Shown here: one piece after another, positions 1 to 7,266 of the stretch
Position numbering within the stretch: the first letter of the stretch is position 1
Layout: every line of letters begins with the position of its first letter
Assembly (NCBI GenBank): GCA_031289975.1
Contig: JAITOM010000353.1
Coordinates: 1-9,338, forward strand
Source of the DNA: Methanobrevibacter sp.
Lineage (GTDB): Archaea; Methanobacteriota; Methanobacteria; Methanobacteriales; Methanobacteriaceae
Length of the DNA stretch: 9,338 bases
Reading direction: 5' to 3'
Position numbers and translations under genes: made by a program
Notes under the pieces: model-generated
Databases searched by the model: none
Told to the model about the DNA's origin: nothing
Seen by the model: only the letters and a program-made list of their open reading frames with translations

Positions 1-2394
1 AATATTTATTAAATTTTGAGGATTCCGATAATTGTTTCTAATGAATAGTTCTTGATGATTATGAAAATCTTTTTCAAATTCCGTGAACAATAATAATTGT
101 GAACCAGCGAATCTGTATATGGATTGCCAATCATCACCTACCACAGTGACTGATGCACCATTTTTTTCTTGAATAGCTTTTATAAATTCTTTTCTTGCAA
201 AAGACATATCTTGAAATTCATCTATAATCAAATATGAATACTTTTCATCTGTTCCTTTTTGCTTAATTATTTCTGAAGCATTATTTATCATATCATTAAA
301 ATCGATTTTCTTATTTGAACTTAAATACTTTTGATAATCTACATATATCAAATGTATAATATCCAATAAAAACTCATTTTTCTTATTCAACCATGATTTT
401 TCTTCTTCATTATTTTGATCTTTAAATTCTAGAAATTTTTCTTCTTTAAATCCACTGCTCTTAAATAATTTAATAAAACTCGAAATCAATCTTTTTAAAT
501 CGAAGTTTAAATTATTATTTTCTATTAAAACTTCATACAATATAGAATAGTCAATTTCTCTAAGTTTAACTCCATTAACGATTAAAATTTCCTTTAGTTT
601 TTCAAGTAAATCATTACCAAAATAGGAATATGTTTCAAGAAGTTTAGTTTTGTATTTTTCATGTATTTTTCTTTTATCATACATTTTTTTAACATAATGC
701 TTTCCACCCGATTCAGAAAGCCAATTAACTTTCTCATTTTCATCAATTCCAAAATGTTCCAAATAAATATTATATGCCGGAAGGAAGAAAGTTGGTTTAT
801 ATTTTTTAACCCAATATTTTTCATTTTCCCATTCACCCTGTGTTTTAATTGAATTAAAAGTTTTTAAAGGATCATATAAACTTTCATATTTATATTCAAT
901 ACCATTTAAAAATAAAAAATTAGCTATTAACAACTCCTCAACACTTCTAACTTCCTCTTTTAAAGTCAATTGAATCTTATCTTTATTTTTATACTTTGAT
1001 TTAATAGTTTCAAAATCATAGTTTCTTTGAATTTCTGCTAATTTTGCCAAAGAGTTTGGATATTGAAAATTCATTGGAAATATTTCAACAAAAAAATCGA
1101 TTATCTTTTTTACGAGATCTTTGTTTTGTAGGGCTTTGAAGAAAAAGACATCAATTACTTTATCTAATTCTCCTTCATTTGCAACTTTTTCTAATTTTCT
1201 TTCATCAGCAAAATTATTTTTTTTTAAAATATCAAGACCTTTCTTATGAAATGTTGAAACATTTAAATGATTGATATTTTTTATATTCAATTTTTTGATT
1301 TTCTCCTTAAGATCATTCACTGATGCATTTGAAAAAGAAAAAACAAAGATTTCATCAGGATTAGCATGTTTCTTTTCAATTAGATATTTAATTTTACTAA
1401 CAATCGTTAAAGTCTTCCCAGAACCTGCACCAGCAATTATAAGATTATTATCATCATTCACTACTAATGAATATCTTTGATCATCATCTAAACTAATTTT
1501 TTCATTTTCATTCAAGGCATTATTAATATTTGAAAAATAATTTTTATTAATTTCAATCTCATTTTTAACATACTCATTATTGCAATCTTCAAAGTTATTA
1601 ATCAAATATCCATAAAAATTCCAATCATCAATAAATTTTACACTAAACTTCAATAAATTATAATTGGAGATTGATAATATCTTGTCATATAATTTATTCA
1701 TAGCTGAAACTTCTTTTTTAAGTGCATTAATATGAGAAAATCGCACATAATTCTTTTTTAAGTTATCAGTATTTATGGAAAACTTTTTCATAATATTAGC
1801 ATTTAAAACTTGAAATTTCAAATCATTTAAGTTTATATTACTTAAGTTCAACTTAACTTCTTCATTTTTCTCTTCTAAGTCATGAATTTTCTCTTTCAAA
1901 TATAAAATTTCATCTTCCAACTCTTTATTAGATCCTTCAAATAATTTAAGGCTTTTTTCACAAACACCAACCTTTACATCCAAATTATTAAAACCCTTCC
2001 ATTTTGTTTCAATATGATCTTTTAATAACCCAATATTCTCCATATAACATTTAGCATCAGATACACCACCAACTAACTCTTCATTCCTATCTTTAACACC
2101 AATATTCTTTTTCTCCAAACTACAGATTTTCTCTTCTAAACAACTAATCTCCTCTTCCAGTTCTATATTAAAACTTTCCAATAGCCCAGTAATCTCTTTA
2201 TTTTTTCCAATTTTATTTTTCAGTTCAGAATGATTTTTCTTGATTTTAGTGTTTGTATTTTTGAGGTCATGATTTTTTTCTTCAAAAGTTTCTATATTTT
2301 TCTGAATTCTTTTTGAAAGTTCATAATATAAAAATAAAATAATAATTATGAGAATTGATAAAAATAGTATAATTAAAAAATCAGGAAATGTCAT
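1..2394 (-). CDS. Membrane-anchored coiled-coil UvrD/Rep-family (SF1) DNA helicase, C-terminus beyond window
   Basis: An uninterrupted frame of 798 codons runs from ATG at 2394 off the left edge. Residues about 6-24 are a strongly hydrophobic segment, followed by basic residues (SKRIQKN) and a long Glu/Lys-rich coiled coil to about residue 200. The helicase core follows: Walker A AGAGSGKT at 321-328 (bases 1411-1434), Walker B/motif II DEFQD at 725-729, motif III VVGDDWQSIYRFAGS, and a motif IV-like NNYRN just before the edge. These are the diagnostic SF1A (UvrD/Rep/HelD-like) motifs, so ATP-driven 3'-5' translocation on DNA is expected from the family. The positive-inside pattern puts the helicase in the cytoplasm, tethered to the membrane (inference). 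The start was chosen because GTGAT lies three bases upstream, the spacing used by neighbouring genes; an in-frame ATG at 2481 would overlap the upstream gene. Motifs V-VI lie outside the window. The exact subfamily is unknown. Confidence 0.9.
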   Translation of the reverse strand, partial: MTFPDFLIILFLSILIIIILFLYYELSKRIQKNIETFEEKNHDLKNTNTKIKKNHSELKNKIGKNKEITGLLESFNIELEEEISCLEEKICSLEKKNIGVKDRNEELVGGVSDAKCYMENIGLLKDHIETKWKGFNNLDVKVGVCEKSLKLFEGSNKELEDEILYLKEKIHDLEEKNEEVKLNLSNINLNDLKFQVLNANIMKKFSINTDNLKKNYVRFSHINALKKEVSAMNKLYDKILSISNYNLLKFSVKFIDDWNFYGYLINNFEDCNNEYVKNEIEINKNYFSNINNALNENEKISLDDDQRYSLVVNDDNNLIIAGAGSGKTLTIVSKIKYLIEKKHANPDEIFVFSFSNASVNDLKEKIKKLNIKNINHLNVSTFHKKGLDILKKNNFADERKLEKVANEGELDKVIDVFFFKALQNKDLVKKIIDFFVEIFPMNFQYPNSLAKLAEIQRNYDFETIKSKYKNKDKIQLTLKEEVRSVEELLIANFLFLNGIEYKYESLYDPLKTFNSIKTQGEWENEKYWVKKYKPTFFLPAYNIYLEHFGIDENEKVNWLSESGGKHYVKKMYDKRKIHEKYKTKLLETYSYFGNDLLEKLKEILIVNGVKLREIDYSILYEVLIENNNLNFDLKRLISSFIKLFKSSGFKEEKFLEFKDQNNEEEKSWLNKKNEFLLDIIHLIYVDYQKYLSSNKKIDFNDMINNASEIIKQKGTDEKYSYLIIDEFQDMSFARKEFIKAIQEKNGASVTVVGDDWQSIYRFAGSQLLLFTEFEKDFHNHQELFIRNNYRNPQNLINI

Positions 2395-2452
2395 TAAATC
2401 ACAGCCAATACCAATGTTATTTTCATAGGATAATATTAGTTTTTGATAATAC

Positions 2453-2740
2453 TTACCGTATAATAGAAGAAGAAATATCATTAATTTCTTTTTCAATCTC
2501 TTCAGAAACTTTTATTAATTCATTATGTTTTGTAAGGAGCTTTTTTTTCTTTTTTTCTAACAATTCTTTTTCTTTTAATAAAGTTTGATTTCTATTTTGT
2601 TCTTTTGAATGTTTCAATTTCAAATCATTCAATTTTCTCTCAAAATCATCATATTTATTTTCCAATTTCAATTTTTCATTACTCAATCTGGTATTTTCAT
2701 CTTTAAGTTTTTTTAAAATAGTATTTTTAGTATTCAACAT
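2453..2740 (-). CDS. Small coiled-coil protein (95 aa), unknown function
   Basis: This is a 95-residue frame that is almost entirely Lys/Glu/Asn/Leu-rich with heptad-like spacing of Leu and Ile, so a single long coiled coil is predicted. There is no Cys, no signal peptide and no membrane segment. The ATG at 2740 is preceded by TTGAGG, a ribosome-binding site six bases upstream; a TTG at 2752 in the same frame is less likely. The gene ends 58 bases before the coiled-coil helicase, and the two are probably co-transcribed. Inference: it may pair with the helicase's own N-terminal coiled coil. No family is recognised. Confidence 0.7.
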   Translation of the reverse strand: MLNTKNTILKKLKDENTRLSNEKLKLENKYDDFERKLNDLKLKHSKEQNRNQTLLKEKELLEKKKKKLLTKHNELIKVSEEIEKEINDISSSIIR

Positions 2741-2764
2741 GATAACCCTCAAAAAATCATAATA

Positions 2765-2779
2765 TACAATATATTTGTA
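2765..2779 (-). promoter_or_regulatory. Candidate TATA-type promoter for the coiled-coil/helicase unit
   Basis: On the minus strand an AAATATAT box lies about 30 bases upstream of the ATG at 2740. This is a workable distance for an archaeal TATA box with a very short leader. In DNA this AT-rich such boxes occur often by chance, and no BRE element is clear. Confidence 0.35.
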
Positions 2780-2788
2780 TTGAATTAA

Positions 2789-2880
2789 AGCATTGAAATA
2801 TGAAATAAAATGTTGTGAATTTATATTAAGAATATAAAGTCATGAAAAAGGTGATGGAATGGGGAAACTGATAAGATAAG
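2789..2880 (+). mobile_element. IS relic: upstream region and first codons of a decayed transposase gene
   Basis: This block reappears inverted at about 8740-8822, with shared stretches such as ATTAAGAATATAAA, GGTGATGGAAT and GGGAAACT. It ends in a good ribosome-binding site (GGTGAT, then ATGGGGAAA) followed at once by a stop, so it looks like the leader and first codons of a lost transposase reading rightwards. It breaks off at 2880, directly before another IS end. Assignment to a transposase is an inference from the paired copy and neighbouring IS termini. Confidence 0.5.
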
Positions 2881-2884
2881 TGAA

Positions 2885-3014
2885 GCTGTGAAAAATCCAA
2901 CTGATAATTGTTATTTTTAACTTTTTACTCAAATGGAGAGCATATAAGCAAATATCTTTTTTAGTCTTGCATTGACTTATAACATTCTTAGAATGCTTTA
3001 AAAATGAAATATTA
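2885..3014 (+). mobile_element. IS end relic (GCTGTGAAAAATCC terminus), ISM1/IS1595-like
   Basis: This ~130-bp block is strongly similar, in the same orientation, to 8320-8452; both begin GCTGTGAAAAATCCAACTGA and share ACTTTTTACTCAAATGGAG and TTGCATTGACTTATAA. The second copy has GGGG before CTGTG, the form expected of an IS terminus; here the sequence reads GAAG. The block abuts the transposase-leader relic on its left and runs to the stop codon of the DUF1848 gene on its right. The link to the ISM1/IS1595 family rests on my memory of terminus style and is tentative. Confidence 0.6.
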
Positions 3015-3950
3015 TACTACTACTATTGTTCCTTTTCTTTTAGTTCTTTTTGTTTTTTCATTCGTTTCCTCATCATCACATAAAAAAGAAGATTTAGGAT
3101 CATATAAATCATAATTATCTTCAACTTGTTTATTATTATAATTAGCATAACAATATTTACAGCTATTTTTACATGTGTTGAATTTTCCTACATCATCACA
3201 TTTAATACACAAACATCCATCCCTTTGATTGTCTTTTTTGTCTTTTATATTTTGACCTATAATCTCTTCAATTAACTTTTTATCAATACATGCCCCATGT
3301 TTTATGCCTATTTCATCTAAATTCACTTTTTCAGCACAAGATTCAATTTCTAACTCACTTTTTGTAGCGATTTTTTTAAGACCCTCAGCTAATTTTTTCA
3401 TTTCTTCTTCAGAAATTTCTTTAAGAGATAAATCTTTAGTATTTCTTGCAGTTTTTGCATACATATCTATAAAACTTATTATTACTTTATTAGTGTACTC
3501 TTTTAGCTCTTTAGCAATTTTTTCAAAAGCTTCAAAATGGTAGCTCTCAGTATATTTTTCATTTAGAAGAATAGGATCATATCTCCAAATCACTTTTTCT
3601 TTACCTATTTTTTTTGATAATTCCTTGAATGATTCTATTCTTTTTTTTAAATTTGGTATATTCTCTTCAATTTCTATTCCATAGTTGTTTAGTGTGAATT
3701 GAAAATAAAATTTATATTTTTTTAGATTACTTAATCCTTTAATCATTTCTTCAGAAGGATATTTTGTCCAAAAAACTATAAACAAAATAATATCAGGAGA
3801 TAAAGGAATTTCACTAATTTGATTTTTATTCATAGGATTTCTAACACACAAAAGTCCTTCTTTTATTCTATTATAAAACCATTCCGCATAATAACTAGGT
3901 ATATCTGTTCTTCTGCTTACACTAAGAATCATTTTTTTGTCTTTAGCCAT
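3012..3950 (-). CDS. DUF1848 family protein, Fe-S/radical-SAM-like
   Basis: This 312-aa protein matches the conserved landmarks I know for DUF1848: SRRTDIP (12-18), FWTKYP (60-65), YFQFTLN (82-88), IWRYDPILL (121-129), CAEK at 205, HGACID (219-223) and a Cys-rich C-terminal segment (C246, C248, C251, C260, C264, C267) ending CYANY. C260/C264/C267 form CX3CX2C, the spacing radical-SAM enzymes use to bind a 4Fe-4S cluster, although here it sits near the C-terminus. The family's reaction is not established to my knowledge; an Fe-S cluster is an inference. The ATG at 3950 follows AAGTGAT, whose TGA is the stop of the methyltransferase-like gene, so the two are translationally coupled. The length is typical. 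The last ~20 residues are charged and end in VVV, and the stop codon touches an IS relic. Confidence 0.85.
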   Translation of the reverse strand: MAKDKKMILSVSRRTDIPSYYAEWFYNRIKEGLLCVRNPMNKNQISEIPLSPDIILFIVFWTKYPSEEMIKGLSNLKKYKFYFQFTLNNYGIEIEENIPNLKKRIESFKELSKKIGKEKVIWRYDPILLNEKYTESYHFEAFEKIAKELKEYTNKVIISFIDMYAKTARNTKDLSLKEISEEEMKKLAEGLKKIATKSELEIESCAEKVNLDEIGIKHGACIDKKLIEEIIGQNIKDKKDNQRDGCLCIKCDDVGKFNTCKNSCKYCYANYNNKQVEDNYDLYDPKSSFLCDDEETNEKTKRTKRKGTIVVV

Positions 3951-3956
3951 GAAAAA

Positions 3957-5423
3957 TCACTTTTTATTAAAACTCATGATTTTATATTGTATATATTTTT
4001 GAGTTATTTGTGGATGAGTATATTCAAGTTTACATTTCTCATTTTCTTTATATAAACATTTACAATTAGATTTAAAATGCATTAAATAATCTTTTATTTT
4101 ATTAGGATATTTTTCATTAAAATATTTCTCTATATGTCTTTTGTTCCCCTCATTAACTTTTTCATCAACAAAATCATACTTATTTTCTGTAATTGCATCT
4201 TTAATTTTATCAGACAAATCATTATAAAACTCTTTATTATTGCTTTCATCCTGTTTTATATATGATATTAATACATAAATATTGGTATTGTCTTTTATTT
4301 TTTCTTTAAAGTTTTTACAAAAGTGTTCAATGTCACCACTAAATTCACCAAGTGATTTTGGAAAAATAAATATCTCGGAATCTAAATATTTTTCTTCATT
4401 AAGATACTTTTTAACATCTATATGTTTGAAATTTATGGTATCATTTTCTCTTGCTTTTGGCTTATAATTCCAATCTATACTATCTACTCCAGTATAATTT
4501 ATAGAAATCTCTTTTTTATCATTTTCTTCTAATGCCCTTATCAATGCCCAGTAATCTATCATATTTCCACATCCAAAGGATGTGATTCTAATATTATTTC
4601 CAAATTCTCTCTGATTTAATATTTTTTTAAACATTGTCATATATTCAAAAGCATACGAATACATATATTTGAGCAAATAAAATTGTTGAACCGACTTTTT
4701 TTCATAATTCGGTACATTTTGTTTAAATGTAAAATCTTTAAGGTCACATGGAATATTAAATTCATTATATTCATAAAAATCATCATATACTTTTCTTATA
4801 ATACTCTCTATTGAAGAATAATGAGGTTTTAAACTTAATAATTTCCAAAATTGTTTTAGCTTTTTTTCTAAGGTTTCATGAGCAATGTTTTTGTTTGTGT
4901 CAATGTTTAAATTTTTTAGCCTTTCAATTTCTTCCTCATCAATGTTCCGTTTATCGTTTTTTCTAATTTGATAAATCAATTCGGCATGTAGTTTAGCCTT
5001 TACTTTAAGTCCTTTTTTAAATAATAACCTTTCTAATAAAGCATAAGTCTTAATTTTCTGATCTATTGAATTAAGTGTTGGATTAAGTGCTGATTCAGCT
5101 GAATATTTTAGTGCAAGATCTATTTCATTTAGGTTATTATAAACATTTGCAATTTCTCTTTGGATATAACATTCGTTCTTTGTTTCTAAAACTTCTTTAA
5201 AATACTTTATTGAAATTTTGTAGTTTTTTAATCTACAATTTGCTAAAGCTATTATTCTTTTAAGCCAAATATCCCTATCATACATAAATTCAGATAAATT
5301 TTCTAATGCTTCCTCAGAAATTTTAATTGCTTCTTCAAAATCCCCATGTTTGTAAAGTGTTTTTGATCTTTCATAAACTACAACTTCAGGTCTTGTATAG
5401 TTTGTGTCTCCGTTATCAACCAT
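3957..5423 (-). CDS. TPR protein with C-terminal SAM-methyltransferase-like domain
   Basis: This 488-aa protein has two parts. Residues about 14-175 are helical TPR-like repeats, closely matching the middle of the upstream TPR-CSD gene (ERSKTLYKHGDFEEAI against QRSKALYEHGDFEEAI). Residues about 245-400 look like a class I methyltransferase fold: a glycine-rich SAM loop SFGCGNMIDYWAL (282-294), an acidic TGVD (D314) where ribose binding is expected, then IFIFPKSLGEF (351-361). A Cys cluster (C454, C456, C464) near the C-terminus could hold a metal. The substrate cannot be read from the sequence. Compared with its neighbour it lacks the first ~130 residues of TPR sequence, so it looks like a duplicated TPR block joined to a new effector domain. 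GTGAT lies three bases before the ATG at 5423. It starts 12 bases after the TPR-CSD stop and ends 6 bases before the DUF1848 gene. Confidence 0.75.
   Translation of the reverse strand: MVDNGDTNYTRPEVVVYERSKTLYKHGDFEEAIKISEEALENLSEFMYDRDIWLKRIIALANCRLKNYKISIKYFKEVLETKNECYIQREIANVYNNLNEIDLALKYSAESALNPTLNSIDQKIKTYALLERLLFKKGLKVKAKLHAELIYQIRKNDKRNIDEEEIERLKNLNIDTNKNIAHETLEKKLKQFWKLLSLKPHYSSIESIIRKVYDDFYEYNEFNIPCDLKDFTFKQNVPNYEKKSVQQFYLLKYMYSYAFEYMTMFKKILNQREFGNNIRITSFGCGNMIDYWALIRALEENDKKEISINYTGVDSIDWNYKPKARENDTINFKHIDVKKYLNEEKYLDSEIFIFPKSLGEFSGDIEHFCKNFKEKIKDNTNIYVLISYIKQDESNNKEFYNDLSDKIKDAITENKYDFVDEKVNEGNKRHIEKYFNEKYPNKIKDYLMHFKSNCKCLYKENEKCKLEYTHPQITQKYIQYKIMSFNKK
4896..4995. repeat. Segment duplicated at 5736-5835 (94% identical)
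   Basis: This 100-base stretch of the methyltransferase-like gene differs from 5736-5835 at six positions by hand alignment. Both encode the same helical motif (KLHAEL, YQIRKN, IDEEEIERLKNLNID). The wider, more diverged homology runs over about 4890-5380 against 5720-6360. It marks a recent duplication, or gene conversion, of the TPR part between adjacent genes. Confidence 0.9.
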
Positions 5424-5735
5424 AAAATCACATATTCAATTAATTGGAAGTATATTAACAGCATTTAAAGTTTTTTCATTTTTCTTTCTATCAAACCCTC
5501 TTTCTAAGTAAAATGATACATTTAAACCTTCTTTAAGAGAGTTTCGATTTCCTTTAAAAGAATTTATCCTGAAATAAAAAGAATTATTATTAATTTGTTC
5601 TTTAATAAATCCAGCTTTTCCATTGGGCAAAATTTTGACTACTGTTCCACTATATAACTTTTTATTTTTAAATTTTAACTCCTCCCAAAATTTTCTTAAT
5701 ATCTTTTCTAAATCGTTAGACCTCAATGTTTTTTC

Positions 5736-5835
5736 TGTGTCAATGTTTAAGTTTTTTAGCCTTTCAATTTCTTCCTCATCAATGTTCCATTTATTATTTT
5801 TTCTAATTTGATAAACCAGTTCGGCATGTAGTTTA
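5736..5835. repeat. Second copy of the duplicated TPR segment
   Basis: This is the partner of 4896-4995, in the same orientation and frame within the TPR-CSD pseudogene. The six differences by hand alignment are all single substitutions. Confidence 0.9.
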
Positions 5836-6178
5836 GATTCCACTTCAAGTCCTTTTTCAAATAATAAATTTTCTAAAAGAGAATATAAATGTATTTTTTT
5901 ATCAATATCTCCCCAGTTTAGTGCAGATTCAATTGCAAACTCTAAAGATTCATCGAACAGATTTAAATTATAATAAATATCTGCAAGTTCCTTTTGAATA
6001 AACCACTCTTTTCTTGTTAGTAAAATGTCTTTTAATTAGTTCTATAGCAAGTTCACTATTACCTAATTCATCATTAGATACAGCTATTCTTCTTTTAAAC
6101 CAAATGTCATTATCATAATTAAATTCGGATAAATTTTCTAATGCTTCCTCAGAAATTTTAATGGCTTCTTCAAAATCT

Positions 6179-6322
6179 GGCACTGTAAAAGGAGGATGGA
6201 AATTCACAATTCGGAATTTGGATTTTAGCATAAAAGCATTAAGCCCATATACATGTCATTAAACTTTTATCGTCTGTTTTCAATTTTTCACTTGTGAAAA
6301 TCCATGCTAATTTTACAGTGCC
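6179..6322 (+). mobile_element. MITE copy 1 (144 bp) with 8-bp target duplication
   Basis: The ends are GGCACTGTAAAA and TTTTACAGTGCC, and inverted similarity continues imperfectly inward for about 35-40 bases (ATGGAAATTCACAA against ATGGATTTTCACAA). It is flanked by perfect direct repeats caaaatct at 6171-6178 and 6323-6330. The paralogous gene to the left shows the empty site (CTTCAAAATCCCCATG). It encodes no protein, so it must be moved by a transposase made elsewhere. The 8-bp duplication and CTGT-AAAA ends would suit an IS1595-type enzyme (inference). It creates a false start (MLKSKF) for the downstream fragment. Confidence 0.93.
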
Positions 6323-6813
6323 CAAAATCTCCATGTTCATAAAGTGCTTTTGATCTTTGAACATACCATTTTTCTTTATCTGATGGATGTTTTCGTTTTG
6401 TACCTGTATTATCTGTATATTTAAAATTACGATTAGATAAAAAGTTTGGGTTAAGTTTATCAGTCCAATATATTGTCTGTTCAAAATTATTACTTTTAAA
6501 TGAATAATCTATAATTTTTAAAACAGATAAAGTGAAAACACAAGCTCTATCTTTAGTTGACTTGTTTTCTTGTTTAGTCAAATTAGTAATTAATTCAACT
6601 ACATCCTCTACTTTTTCATTATCAATATTTTTAATATATACATAATACAGACTCCACCCATATAATATTGAATCCCAGTTATCACTATCTTCAGGATAGT
6701 CGTTGTAGAGTTGTTCATATAATTCAACAGCTTTTTCATAATTTTTTTTCTTATATTCTTCTTTTGCTTCCAATTTAAGATTCATTAATGGCTTTCCTTT
6801 TTTATCCATAATA

Positions 6814-7257
6814 TCACCATGCTGCTTTAAAAAAATAAGAGCTATTTATTAATGTTTTATTAGTTATAATAGCACTGTAAAAAGAGGATGGAAATTCACA
6901 ATTTGGAATTTGAATTTTAGCATAAAAACATCTTTTAGGTTGGTTACAATCTGAACATTTAGTATCTAATATTTGTTTGTTACAACTAAAATTATTAGCT
7001 CCTTTTATTTCAACCATATCATGAAAATCATTCTTGTATTTTTGAGTTAATTGAAAGGTTTTAGTGATGATGAAACTATCTCTGGGAGACTTATAAGAAA
7101 TTAGACTCTTACCAGATCCTGTCGGGCAATACAGCAAAGAAACATCGCCCTTCTCTCTATTAGCTAAATCATTTAAAGCTTCTTCTTGAGCAGGTCTTAG
7201 AATCCATTCCCGTCCAGATTTAGGCATTCCAAACTCATCATATAATTTACTGACCAT
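6814..7257 (-). pseudogene. N-terminal fragment of an Fe-S SF2 helicase (XPD/DinG/Rad3-like)
   Basis: The 147-residue frame carries a Q-motif-like RPAQEEAL, Walker A CPTGSGKS (44-51), motif Ia-like SFIITKTFQLTQKY (61-74), then GANNFSC and three further cysteines (C92, C101, C104, C110). These match the four-Cys 4Fe-4S domain that XPD, DinG and Rad3 insert after motif I. Family members are usually well over 500 residues. Here the DEAH box and the whole second helicase domain are missing, so it cannot be an active helicase. The frame ends FFKAAW at a TGA that lies inside the GGTGAT ribosome-binding site of the next gene. Residues about 110-130 coincide with a piece of the local MITE (6872-6931). 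ATG at 7257 was preferred; a GTG at 7266 in frame is possible and directly follows the previous stop. Confidence 0.82.
6872..6931 (+). repeat. Partial MITE sequence (left ~60 bp) inside the helicase fragment
   Basis: The sequence begins AGCACTGTAAAAAGAGGATG and matches the first ~60 bases of both full MITEs with only a few mismatches, then diverges. No right end or target duplication is seen. It is read in frame by the helicase as AKIQIPNCEFPSSFYSA. Either it is a remnant of an insertion, or the MITE arm came from the helicase gene. Confidence 0.8.
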
Positions 7258-7266
7258 ATCAACCAC

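Larger units (their letters stand above)
5436..6809 (-). pseudogene. TPR plus cold-shock-domain protein, disrupted by a MITE and a frameshift
   Basis: Three pieces make one gene. ATG at 6809 (GGTGAT three bases upstream) reads 162 residues of TPR-like helices up to YEHGDF, where the 144-bp element at 6179-6322 interrupts. The frame resumes with EEAIKISEEALENLSEF and shifts once in the T-run at 6030-6033 (one extra base). It then continues to TGA at 5436 through KDILLTRKEWFIQKELADIY and KLHAEL. Removing the element, one 8-bp duplication and one base leaves 1221 bases, exactly 406 codons plus stop. The last ~75 residues (YSGTVVKILPNGKAGFIKE, then NSFYFRINSF and VSFYLERG) resemble a cold-shock/OB fold that binds single-stranded nucleic acid. 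The adjacent methyltransferase-like gene preserves the uninterrupted site. A short product from ATG at 5843 carrying the CSD could still be made, but no good ribosome-binding site is evident there. Confidence 0.88.

Noticed and set aside
1271..1480. Plus-strand frames opposite the UvrD helicase, the DUF1848 gene and the methyltransferase-like gene
   Set aside because: They are reverse-strand shadows of well-supported minus-strand genes, with Phe/Ile/Ser-rich translations and no ribosome-binding site.
2981..2995. Hairpin ACATTCTTAGAATGC as a terminator after the DUF1848 gene
   Set aside because: The stem is only five to six bases, no T-run follows it directly on the minus strand, and it is not conserved in the second copy of the IS relic.
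5968..6231. A separate 87-aa gene starting MLKSKFRIVNF
   Set aside because: Its start and first ~18 codons lie in the MITE, and the tail after ELIK is a frameshift product. The middle is part of the broken TPR-CSD gene.
6239..6484. An 81-aa minus-strand frame
   Set aside because: It is an out-of-frame reading of the TPR-CSD gene that ends inside the MITE; the TPR frame is supported by the paralogue.
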